Shown here one piece after another: positions 41,685 to 48,200 of a DNA stretch of 64,000 nt. Source of the stretch: Pantoea nemavictus (GTDB lineage Bacteria; Pseudomonadota; Gammaproteobacteria; Enterobacterales; Enterobacteriaceae); NCBI RefSeq assembly GCF_037479095.1, contig NZ_JBBGZW010000001.1, positions 930,001-994,000 of the forward strand, written 5' to 3'. A program made the translations under genes and the position numbers. Each line of letters begins with the position of its first letter. Within the stretch, counting starts at the first letter, position 1. The notes below the pieces were generated by a model. The model was given only the letters and a program-made list of their open reading frames with translations, made no database searches and was not told the DNA's origin.

Positions 41685-41772
41685 TGGTGGCATTGTCAGG
41701 ATTCGAACCCGCATTTCCAGATTTCAAAAGGCTTTTAGTTTCTAGTGTCTTAACCGATTAGACGATTATGCC
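41685..41772 (-). tRNA. tRNA-like gene with an enlarged anticodon loop
   Basis: 88 bases including an encoded CCA (41687-41685). D arm GTCT-AATCGGTTA-AGAC has all invariant bases (T8, A14, GG, A21). T arm is GCGGG-TTCGAAT-CCTGA with one mismatch. Acceptor GGCATAA/CAATGCC pairs at five positions only. The anticodon stem CTAGA/TCTGG pairs fully (one G-T) but encloses 19 bases, not 7, so about 12 bases are extra (41725-41743 region). It is thus unlikely to decode normally. Alternatives: decayed satellite tRNA, or a class II tRNA I failed to fold. Confidence 0.55.
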
Positions 41773-41783
41773 GACGCGTTAAA

Positions 41784-41811
41784 TTTATACCCTTAGTGTT
41801 GATTTAGTCAA
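41784..41811 (-). promoter_or_regulatory. Sigma70 promoter of the tRNA-like/HEPN unit
   Basis: Minus strand TTGACT-N16-TATAAA, a near-consensus pair, placing transcription start a few bases before the tRNA-like 5' end. Confidence 0.7.
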
Positions 41812-41817
41812 TCAACA
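41797..41817. promoter_or_regulatory. Palindromic operator over the -35
   Basis: Perfect inverted repeat TGTTGATT-TAGTC-AATCAACA overlaps the -35 hexamer, so a bound dimer would block the promoter. The repressor is not identified; it could be the HEPN protein, AlpA or a host factor. Confidence 0.6.
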
Positions 41818-41856
41818 AGGGCTGCATTATTTGCCTTTGGCACAAAGCTTACTGTT

Positions 41857-41873
41857 GTGCACCTTAAGTGCAC
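41857..41873. repeat. Short palindrome in the crr-like region
   Basis: GTGCAC-CTTAA-GTGCAC inverted repeat between the HEPN unit promoter and the right-hand iterons; function unknown. Confidence 0.4.
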
Positions 41874-41940
41874 ACTGGTGTACATCCCATCTCAAACCAT
41901 TCACAACCTAACACAATGAATTTAATAAACAAAAATCAAA

Positions 41941-41959
41941 CGTGAACAGTGTGAACACT
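41941..41959. other. Right-hand iterons (crr-like)
   Basis: CGTGAACAGT directly followed by GTGAACACT, the same core as the origin iterons about 5.4 kb away. In P4 a second alpha-binding site, crr, lies on the far side of the alpha gene and is needed for replication; the placement here is equivalent. Confidence 0.6.
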
Positions 41960-42041
41960 TTTCCCTAAAATCATTTTATTTTGGATTTAGCGCCGTGCAT
42001 TCGTTATCATTGCTCTGCCGTTCCGGGGTATGGGATTTAAT

Positions 42042-42065
42042 AATTGGTACACGTTTAGGTACACA
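42042..42065. promoter_or_regulatory. Integrase arm-type repeats at the right end
   Basis: AATTGGTACACG (42042-42053) and a partial TTAGGTACAC copy, matching the motif beside int. Confidence 0.65.
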
Positions 42066-42116
42066 ACACAAAGTTGAATTAGATAAAGCCACCTAAATAC
42101 ATGAGCTTGCGGATTA

Positions 42117-42227
42117 GGTTCAGATTCCGCCAGCCCACCAAAATTCTCCATCGATGACACCAGAGTCATTCGATGAAGTCCTAAGAGCCCGCACGGCGTA
42201 AGCCTTGCGGGCTTTTTTGTATCTGTA
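42117..42227 (+). repeat. Right attachment region (attR), decayed ssrA 3' end
   Basis: Imperfect copy of 29833-29944: GGTTCAGATTCCGCCAGCCCACCAAAA, a CCAGAGTCAT segment and a second terminator. Compared with a working tmRNA end the T-arm pairing is broken and the acceptor is one base short, so it no longer encodes a usable tmRNA 3' end. Confidence 0.7.
42186..42218 (+). terminator. Terminator in attR
   Basis: Hairpin AGCCCGCA/TGCGGGCT followed by TTTTT; relic of the original ssrA terminator. Confidence 0.75.
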
Positions 42228-42252
42228 CTCGTACTCTTTCAAGGCGACTGGA

Positions 42253-43107
42253 ATGAAAATCCCAAACAGACTCCAACCTCTCGTCGATGATGGCTTGATC
42301 GACGAAGTACTTCAAAGACTTAGAAGCGGCAAAGAAGCTGACGTATACACAGTTTTAAGTGGCGGTAAAATTCAATGTGCCAAAGTGTACAAAGAAGCCA
42401 CGCAGAGAAGCTTTAAGCAGGCGGTGAATTATCAGGAAGGACGTAAAGTTCGTAACTCGCGTAATACGCGTGCCATGCAAAAAGGCTCGAAATTCGGACG
42501 TAAGCAACAGGAAGAGACCTGGCAAAGCGCGGAGGTCGATGCGCTATTTCGTCTGGCTAATGCTGGCGTGCGCGTTCCGCAACCCTATATCTGCATCGAC
42601 GGTGTGTTGTTGATGGAACTGGTCACGGATGCAGAAGGCATGGTTGCTCCACGTCTGAGTGACGTGATGCTTTCGGCAGAGGATGCCGCTGTTGATTTCG
42701 CAACCATGATCCGCAACATCGTGCGCATGCTGTGTGCCGGCATTGTTCATGGTGACCTGTCAGAGTTTAACGTGTTACAGGACGCGAACGGGCCAGTGAT
42801 CATCGACCTGCCACAAGCCGTTGACGCCGCCGCTAATAATCATGCCGAATCCATGTTTGAGCGCGACGTCAATAATATTACCGCTTACTACGGCCAGTTT
42901 GCCCCGCAGATACTGCAAACCCGCTATGCGAAAGAGATCTGGCAGCTGTACGAAGATGGAAAATTAACGCCAGAAACACCGTTAACCGGCCTGTTTACCG
43001 AAGAGTTGCATAGCGTAGATGTTGATTCGTTGATGGACGAAATCATCGCCGCAGAAGATGAGTTTTATGCCCGTCAGCGGGCCGCCAAAGAGCGTGACGA
43101 TGAGTAA
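42253..43107 (+). CDS. RIO-type serine/threonine protein kinase
   Basis: 284 residues of the RIO1-like kinase family found in proteobacteria (PA4780 type). An ATP-binding region with SGKEADVYTVLSGGKIQCAKVYKE (Lys near 41) is followed by the catalytic loop IVHGDLSEFNVL and a metal-binding Asp in PVIIDLPQAVD. I chose the ATG at 42253 (MKIPNRLQPLVDDGLIDEVLQRL); an upstream ATG at 42205 lies within the attR terminator. Substrate unknown. First intact chromosomal gene after the satellite. Confidence 0.85.
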   Translation: MKIPNRLQPLVDDGLIDEVLQRLRSGKEADVYTVLSGGKIQCAKVYKEATQRSFKQAVNYQEGRKVRNSRNTRAMQKGSKFGRKQQEETWQSAEVDALFRLANAGVRVPQPYICIDGVLLMELVTDAEGMVAPRLSDVMLSAEDAAVDFATMIRNIVRMLCAGIVHGDLSEFNVLQDANGPVIIDLPQAVDAAANNHAESMFERDVNNITAYYGQFAPQILQTRYAKEIWQLYEDGKLTPETPLTGLFTEELHSVDVDSLMDEIIAAEDEFYARQRAAKERDDE

Positions 43108-43404
43108 AAGTTGCTCCAGATTTTAGGTGACCTAGTCAAGCAGATCCCACTGAGGATAAGTGATGACAGTACAACCATTCAGGACGGGGTAACGTTGGCA
43201 TGCAGGCTTAATCTTTGTTGCTGAACGTAAAGCACGTCATTTGCGCTTGCCCCCTGTAAAAGCCAACGGCTTAAAATGCTATCTGCAGGTGATTTCACCA
43301 GCGAAACTAGACCTTTTTCATTCCTGGTTTATTCTTAAATCTTTCCATCGTGGCTTATGCCAGGATGAATACCTGAGACGACATATTTCAAGAAAGAGGG
43401 AATT

Positions 43405-43761
43405 ATGAAAAAGACAATTATTGCAGTATCGGCTCTTCTGTTGGCTTCTTCGGCTTTTGCCGCTACTACACATGCTACTGATGACACCGTCGCTAACGCG
43501 CAAGCCGGTGCTAACACCGCTAAAGAAAAACTGCATCAGGCGCAGAACGAAGGTAAAGAGCAGCAGCTGAAAGCTAAACATGCTGCTGAAGGCAAAAGCG
43601 ATAACCTGAGCAGCAAAGCGAGCGAAGGCACGCAAAAAGCCTGGAACAATACTAAAGAAGGTTCCGAGAAAGGTTGGGATGCCACGAAAGAAGGCACGCA
43701 GAAAGGCTGGAATAAAACCAAAGAAGGTGCCAGCGATCTGAAAAAGAAAGTGACTGAATAA
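43405..43761 (+). CDS. Periplasmic repeat protein with LEA-like 11-mers
   Basis: 118 residues. A signal peptide (MKKTIIAVSALLLASSAFA) is followed by a highly charged, Ala/Lys/Gly-rich helical region with repeats of the kind GWNKTKEGASD: WNNTKEGSEKG, WDATKEGTQKG, WNKTKEGASD (residues about 76-112). Eleven-residue amphipathic repeats of this type occur in late-embryogenesis-abundant proteins that protect against drying; by analogy a stress-protective periplasmic protein. The 43108-43404 gap before it shows no other gene; AGAGGGA precedes the ATG. Confidence 0.75.
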   Translation: MKKTIIAVSALLLASSAFAATTHATDDTVANAQAGANTAKEKLHQAQNEGKEQQLKAKHAAEGKSDNLSSKASEGTQKAWNNTKEGSEKGWDATKEGTQKGWNKTKEGASDLKKKVTE

Positions 43762-43780
43762 CGCTGTTTGCCCAATCCAG

Positions 43781-43804
43781 AGGCCGCGCTTGCGGCCTTT
43801 TTTA
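43781..43804 (+). terminator. Terminator of the repeat-protein gene
   Basis: Hairpin AGGCCGC/GCGGCCT with a GCTT loop and TTTTT tail. Confidence 0.85.
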
Positions 43805-43884
43805 TTGCCCCGTTTTCGTCAATTTTGCATCTTCAGCCTAATCACCTTAGACTTTACGCAACACTCTATTAACCAATAATTCTT

Positions 43885-44544
43885 ATGTCTGATACCTTCA
43901 CACGCCAGCCGCTACCTTTACCCAACGGTCACAATAAAGTACTGCTGCACTCGTGCTGTGCGCCCTGCTCGGGCGAAGTGATGGAAGCCATGCTGGCTTC
44001 CGGCATTGATTACACCATTTTTTTCTACAACCCAAACATTCATCCGCTGAAAGAGTACGAACTGCGTAAAGAGGAGAACATCCGCTTTGCCGAGCAGTTT
44101 GGCGTCCCGTTTGTGGATGCCGATTATGACAAAGACAATTGGTTTGCTCGCGCACGCGGCATGGAGTGGGAACCGGAACGCGGCGTGCGCTGTACCATGT
44201 GTTTCGATATGCGTTTCGAGCGCACCGCGCTGTATGCACATGAAAACGGTTTTCCGGTGATCACCAGTTCACTTGGCATTTCGCGCTGGAAGAACATGCA
44301 GCAGATTAACGATTGCGGCGTGCGTGCGGCTGCACACTATCCCGATATGCTTTATTGGCAATTTAATTGGCGTAAAGGCGGCGGATCGTCACGCATGATT
44401 GAGATCAGCAAGCGCGAACGTTTCTATCAGCAGGAGTATTGCGGCTGCATCTATTCACTGCGCGACAGCAATCGCCATCGCGTTGCCAGCGGTCGCGAGC
44501 GCATTGAAATCGGCGTGCAGTATTACCAACCGGATGAAGAGTAA
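43885..44544 (+). CDS. queH: Epoxyqueuosine reductase QueH
   Basis: Converts epoxyqueuosine to queuosine in tRNA, the last step of Q34 synthesis; the non-homologous alternative to QueG. 219 residues. Iron-sulfur and metal-binding cysteines are visible in [12 protein letters not shown] (about 23-34), [14 protein letters not shown] (about 96-109) and [12 protein letters not shown] (about 189-200). Confidence 0.93.
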   Translation: MSDTFTRQPLPLPNGHNKVLLHSCCAPCSGEVMEAMLASGIDYTIFFYNPNIHPLKEYELRKEENIRFAEQFGVPFVDADYDKDNWFARARGMEWEPERGVRCTMCFDMRFERTALYAHENGFPVITSSLGISRWKNMQQINDCGVRAAAHYPDMLYWQFNWRKGGGSSRMIEISKRERFYQQEYCGCIYSLRDSNRHRVASGRERIEIGVQYYQPDEE

Positions 44545-44550
44545 AGAAAA

Positions 44551-44568
44551 GGGCAGGATTTCCTGCCC
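44551..44568 (-). terminator. Terminator between queH and the mgtA unit
   Basis: Hairpin GGGCAGGA/TCCTGCCC with TTTTCTTT on the minus strand; also usable by queH on the plus strand. Confidence 0.65.
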
Positions 44569-44577
44569 TTCATGTGA

Positions 44578-44664
44578 TTAACGCAATACCAGCGTCAACA
44601 CCACGATGACCACCATCATCAGCAGCAGATGGAAGACCACCTTATTAAGATTTCTGTTGCGCAT
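44578..44664 (-). CDS. 28-residue membrane peptide downstream of mgtA
   Basis: A tiny ORF missed by length cut-offs. It starts MRNRNLNKVV and continues into an uninterrupted hydrophobic helix (FHLLLMMVVIVVLTLVL), ending in Arg. A full GGAGGTG ribosome site lies four bases before the ATG, and only 15 bases separate it from the mgtA stop, so it belongs to the same transcript. Its place and shape recall MgtR of Salmonella, a 30-residue peptide after mgtBC that promotes MgtC turnover, though the sequences do not obviously match. Confidence 0.7.
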   Translation of the reverse strand: MRNRNLNKVVFHLLLMMVVIVVLTLVLR

Positions 44665-44679
44665 GTCACCTCCATCGTC

Positions 44680-47403
44680 TTAGAACCACTGACCAAAGCG
44701 CTTGATGTAGAGCATTTTCATGCCCTGCGCGACGACGCAATAGCCGAGCAGCGTTGCCACCAGCCATGGGAAGTAGGACCACGGCAGCGGCACTAATCCA
44801 ACCATGGCACCCAGCGGTGAGAACGGCAGCAGAATGCCGGCGATCATCACGCAGGCCGTGGTCAGCAGCACCGGCAGCGCAGCGCGACTTTGGATAAACG
44901 GAATCTTTTGCGTCCGCAACATATGTACCACCAGCGTTTGCGACAGCAGGCCTTCAATAAACCAGCCAGACTGGAACAGCGACTGCATCTCTGGCGTATT
45001 CGCCGCAAATACGTACCACATCAGGGCAAAGGTGGTGATATCGAAAATGGACGACGTTGGTCCAATCCATAGCATGAAGCGTTTGATATTACGCGCGTCC
45101 CATTTACGCGGTTTACGCAGGAATTCACGGTCCATTTTGTCCCACGGCAGCGCCAGCTGAGACAGATCGTACATCAGGTTCTGAATCAGCAGATGAATCG
45201 CCAGCATCGGCAGGAACGGAATAAAGGCGCTGGCCACCAATACCGAGAACACGTTGCCAAAATTAGAGCTGGCGGTCATGTTCAGGTACTTTATGATGTT
45301 GCCGAAGGTTTCGCGCCCCGTCATCACGCCCTCTTCCAGCACCATCAAATCTTTTTCCAGCAGGATGATATCGGAAGATTCTTTCGCGATATCCGCCGCG
45401 CTATCGACGGAAATCCCCACATCAGCATCACGCAGCGCCGGAGCATCATTAATACCATCGCCCAGGAAACCAACGGTGTGACCAAGCTGCTGCAGCGTAC
45501 TCACCAGACGTGATTTTTGCAGCGGCGTAAGTTTAGCGAACACCGAACTTTGTGCTGCAGCCGCCGCCAATTGCTCATCGCTCATTAATGCAATTTGGTC
45601 GCCGGTAACGATCGCGCCGCTATCGATGCCAACCTGCTGGCAAATGCGCGCGGTAACCACCGGATTATCGCCGGTTAATACCTTGACGCTGACGCCATTG
45701 TCGCGCAGTGCGCTAATGGCTTTCGCGGCGCTCTCTTTTGGCGGATCGAGGAAGGTCAGCAGTCCTTCCACCGTCAATCCCTGCTCATCCGCCACGCTCA
45801 ACGGCTGCTGTAAACCCGGCTCCGCCAGCACGCGACTGGCCACCAGCAACACGCGGAAACCCTGCTCATTATATTGATGTGCTAGCGCCAATAGTTCTGC
45901 ACGGCGCGTTTCGTTCAGCGGCTGCACCAGTTTGCCTTCGCGCTCGGCGGTAGCGATGCTCAGCATCTCTTCCACTGCGCCTTTGCAGATCAGCATCTGT
46001 TGATTCAGGCGACGATCGCGCACCACCACCGAGACACGGCGCCGGATAAAATCAAACGGCAGTTCATCCACTTTGATGTAGCTGTCGCCAACCGCCTCGC
46101 TAACCCGGTTTTTACCGTACTGCAAAATGGCGCGATCCATCAGGTTCAGCGTACCGCTTTGATAATGGCTGTTGAGCCAGCTCAACATCAGCACGCGTGA
46201 GTTTTCCACCCCAGCACAATCCAGATGATGCTCCAGAATGATGTTGTCCTGCGTCAGCGTACCGGTTTTATCGGTGCAAAGGATGTCCATTGCCCCGAGG
46301 TTTTGAATCGCGTTCAGGCGCTTAACGATCACTTTGCGCCGCGACATGGCAATGGCGCCTTTCGCCAGATTTGAACTGACAATCATCGGCAGCATTTCCG
46401 GCGTTAATCCGACCGCCACCGCCAGCGCAAACAGCGATGCGTCGAGCCAGTCGCCTTTGGTGAAGCCATTGATCAGCAGCACCACCGGCACCATCACCAG
46501 CATGAAGCGGATCAGCAGCCAGCTCACGCTGTTAACGCCGCGGTCAAAGGCGGTTTGTGAGCGGTTACCAACAATCGATTTCGCCAGGCTACCAAAATAG
46601 GTTTCGCTGCCGGTCGCCACCACTACTGCTTTAGCACTGCCGCTGGAGACGTTGGTACCCATCAGGCAGACGCTACCCAGTTCCAGCAGCGACGTGCCCT
46701 GCTCGCTGGCACCGCTGCTTTTGCTGGTGACATGGCCGGTAACGTCATACTTTTCAACCGGTAACGATTCTCCAGTTAAAATTGCCTGGCTGATAAACAG
46801 ATCGCGCGAATCCAGCAGGCGCACATCGGCGGGCACCAAATCCCCCGCGGAGAGATAGATGATGTCGCCAGGCACCAGCGTAGCGATGTCCACTTCCTGT
46901 TTGCTGGGCGCGTGCTGCGCTGATTCACGACGTAATACGGTCGCGGTGGTGCGCACCATCGACTTCAGCGCCTGTGCCGCTTTATTGGTGCGGAACTCCT
47001 GCCAGAAGCGCAGCAAACCGCTGAGCGTTACCATCGTCACAATGATGATGACACCGGTCAGATCGGTCTCCTCGCCGTTGCGCATCGGCAGCCAGAAATC
47101 AGTGAAAAAACTCACCGCAGCCAGCGCCATCAGGACATAGATAAACGGATTGTTGAACGCGTGCAGCAGCTGCACCAACGCCGGCGGCGCTTTATCGTGT
47201 TCAACCTGATTACGGCCATACACCGCTAAGCGCGCCTCGGCTTCACGCTCATTCAGGCCCAGCGCATCACTACGCAGGCGCACCAGAGTTTCATCGGCAG
47301 TGAATCCGGCTTCATCTTCAATCAGGTAGCGCGGCGTTTTATGACGCTGCGGACGTGTGGTATTCCAGGCTTTTTTGTCCTGGTTGAGTTTCATGTCAGT
47401 CAT
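44680..47403 (-). CDS. mgtA: Magnesium-transporting P-type ATPase (MgtA/MgtB family)
   Basis: Inner-membrane Mg2+ importer induced by Mg2+ starvation. Phosphorylation site DKTGTLTQD (about residue 360), hinge GDGINDAPALRDADVGIS (about 620-640) and ten predicted membrane helices; close to E. coli MgtA throughout, including LLIRFMLVMVPVVLLINGFTKGDW. The ATG at 47403 (MTDMKLNQDKK, with AGAGGA upstream) is preferred to one at 47457; 907 residues. A leader of nearly 500 bases precedes it, with small ORFs and a terminator-like hairpin, as in Mg2+-sensing leaders. Confidence 0.93.
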   Translation of the reverse strand: MTDMKLNQDKKAWNTTRPQRHKTPRYLIEDEAGFTADETLVRLRSDALGLNEREAEARLAVYGRNQVEHDKAPPALVQLLHAFNNPFIYVLMALAAVSFFTDFWLPMRNGEETDLTGVIIIVTMVTLSGLLRFWQEFRTNKAAQALKSMVRTTATVLRRESAQHAPSKQEVDIATLVPGDIIYLSAGDLVPADVRLLDSRDLFISQAILTGESLPVEKYDVTGHVTSKSSGASEQGTSLLELGSVCLMGTNVSSGSAKAVVVATGSETYFGSLAKSIVGNRSQTAFDRGVNSVSWLLIRFMLVMVPVVLLINGFTKGDWLDASLFALAVAVGLTPEMLPMIVSSNLAKGAIAMSRRKVIVKRLNAIQNLGAMDILCTDKTGTLTQDNIILEHHLDCAGVENSRVLMLSWLNSHYQSGTLNLMDRAILQYGKNRVSEAVGDSYIKVDELPFDFIRRRVSVVVRDRRLNQQMLICKGAVEEMLSIATAEREGKLVQPLNETRRAELLALAHQYNEQGFRVLLVASRVLAEPGLQQPLSVADEQGLTVEGLLTFLDPPKESAAKAISALRDNGVSVKVLTGDNPVVTARICQQVGIDSGAIVTGDQIALMSDEQLAAAAAQSSVFAKLTPLQKSRLVSTLQQLGHTVGFLGDGINDAPALRDADVGISVDSAADIAKESSDIILLEKDLMVLEEGVMTGRETFGNIIKYLNMTASSNFGNVFSVLVASAFIPFLPMLAIHLLIQNLMYDLSQLALPWDKMDREFLRKPRKWDARNIKRFMLWIGPTSSIFDITTFALMWYVFAANTPEMQSLFQSGWFIEGLLSQTLVVHMLRTQKIPFIQSRAALPVLLTTACVMIAGILLPFSPLGAMVGLVPLPWSYFPWLVATLLGYCVVAQGMKMLYIKRFGQWF

Positions 47404-47490
47404 GATGACATTCCTCTGTTTTACGGCAATAGATATCCCTGCATGCCATGCACACAAAATGGATGTAATTAAATTAACGGCAATGCGTTA

Positions 47491-47523
47491 TTAAATTAAA
47501 AATAACCTGTCGGGAATTTCCAT
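47491..47523 (-). CDS. Ten-residue leader ORF before mgtA
   Basis: MEIPDRLFLI followed by TAA, with a very strong GGGAGGTG three bases before the ATG. Lies between the leader hairpin and the mgtA start. Whether it is translated for regulation is inferred from the ribosome site. Confidence 0.45.
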   Translation of the reverse strand: MEIPDRLFLI

Positions 47524-47545
47524 ATCACCTCCCGGAAATTAAAGA

Positions 47546-47573
47546 CGAAAAAAGTCGCTCGTTAAATAACGAG
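47546..47573 (-). terminator. Terminator-like hairpin in the mgtA leader
   Basis: Minus strand CTCGTTA-TT-TAACGAG followed by CGACTTTTTT. Placed between the proline ORF and the mgtA start codon, suggesting attenuation. Confidence 0.55.
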
Positions 47574-47657
47574 TAATAGATAATGACGAGGGAAAACACC
47601 ACGCAGTCGAACAGCGAAGAGCTGTCTAACGCGCAGCGTAAATCAGCACGCTGAGGT

Positions 47658-47708
47658 TCAGCGCGCGCATCGAGGCGGAGGGAAAAGTGTGTTAAAAATC
47701 ATGTGCAT
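47658..47708 (-). CDS. Proline-containing leader ORF before mgtA
   Basis: MHMIFNTLFPPPRCAR, 16 residues, with three consecutive proline codons then Arg; ribosome site only fair (GTGGGA at about -13). E. coli mgtL is a 17-codon Pro-rich leader ORF whose slow translation at low Mg2+ or low proline turns mgtA on; this is a plausible counterpart although the sequence differs. Confidence 0.45.
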   Translation of the reverse strand: MHMIFNTLFPPPRCAR

Positions 47709-47796
47709 GATGATGTTCCCACGAGCTTCGGCCCGTTACAGTGTCGTTGTGAGGGAACAATCATCAGAAGAGAGGAGGATTGCTGCCCGCCGTGTT

Positions 47797-47834
47797 GGCA
47801 AGCAGCGACAAAAAAGTTCGCGCGTCAGCTTGCC
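47797..47834 (-). promoter_or_regulatory. Hairpin near the 5' end of the mgtA leader
   Basis: Inverted arms GGCAAGC/GCTTGCC, 7 base pairs with a 24-base loop. A frame of 36 codons (from 47846) overlaps it but lacks a good ribosome site. Confidence 0.4.
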
Positions 47835-47895
47835 TTGTGTTGCCATCTAAAAGGGTGACTGTCCAACTGAACTCTCCTGCTTTGAAATTGCGGCT

Positions 47896-47901
47896 ATTAT
47901 A
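47896..47901 (-). promoter_or_regulatory. -10 element of the mgtA promoter
   Basis: TATAAT on the minus strand with a poor -35, as expected for an activator-dependent promoter; implies a leader of about 490 bases. I could not find a convincing PhoP box. Confidence 0.45.
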
Positions 47902-47988
47902 TTCCGGGACGTAACGAAGTAAAGTTAATTATCTGTAACTCAACACTCATTTAAATTCCGTTGTGGTTGAGTTGATATTAACTATTCC

Positions 47989-48052
47989 GATCGCCATTAA
48001 TGGCGACCCTACAATTATCGCTGAGCTTTTGTCGGCTACGCATTTATGCGTA
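47989..48052. repeat. Composite palindromic intergenic repeat, copy 2
   Basis: GATCGCCATTAATGGCGACC at 47989-48008 (one base from copy 1), then after 28 bases the palindrome TACGCATTTATGCGTA at 48037-48052. Located in the otherwise gene-free stretch between mgtA and the ABC operon. Confidence 0.8.
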
Positions 48053-48200
48053 CCGCGTAACCCGCGCTGCACTTACCGCCAGCCTTATAACTGAACCACA
48101 CGACTTAGATCATTAATGCATATGCATAGCCTGAAATTGACTATTCTTCACTGCTGCGCTCTCGTAAACTCGCGTTACTTTTTTTAGGCAAGGAAACAAC

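Larger units (their letters stand above)
29850..42146 (+). mobile_element. P4-like phage satellite inserted in ssrA
   Basis: About 12.3 kb between a host tmRNA end and a diverged duplicate of it. Contents in order: P4-type integrase, Gabija-type pair, cos sequence, Ogr/Delta activator and Psu-like gene, iteron origin, AlpA, Icd-like frame over a P4-type immunity RNA, small unknown genes, alpha primase-helicase, HEPN-motif gene with a tRNA-like RNA, iteron crr-like site. This is the P4 backbone with cargo at two places. No capsid, tail or terminase genes are present, so it would depend on a P2-like helper. The core replication and immunity genes look intact. Confidence 0.9.

Noticed and set aside
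41685..41772. Calling the tRNA-like sequence a normal decoding tRNA
   Set aside because: The loop closed by the only good anticodon stem has 19 bases and the acceptor has two mismatches; no class I or class II fold with a 7-base loop worked by hand.
47735..47846. 36-codon frame at the 5' end of the mgtA leader
   Set aside because: No ribosome site at usable distance; overlaps the GGCAAGC hairpin; reported only as context.
47903..47960. PhoP box upstream of mgtA
   Set aside because: No clear tandem (G/T)GTTTA with an 11-base period could be found, although PhoP control would be expected.
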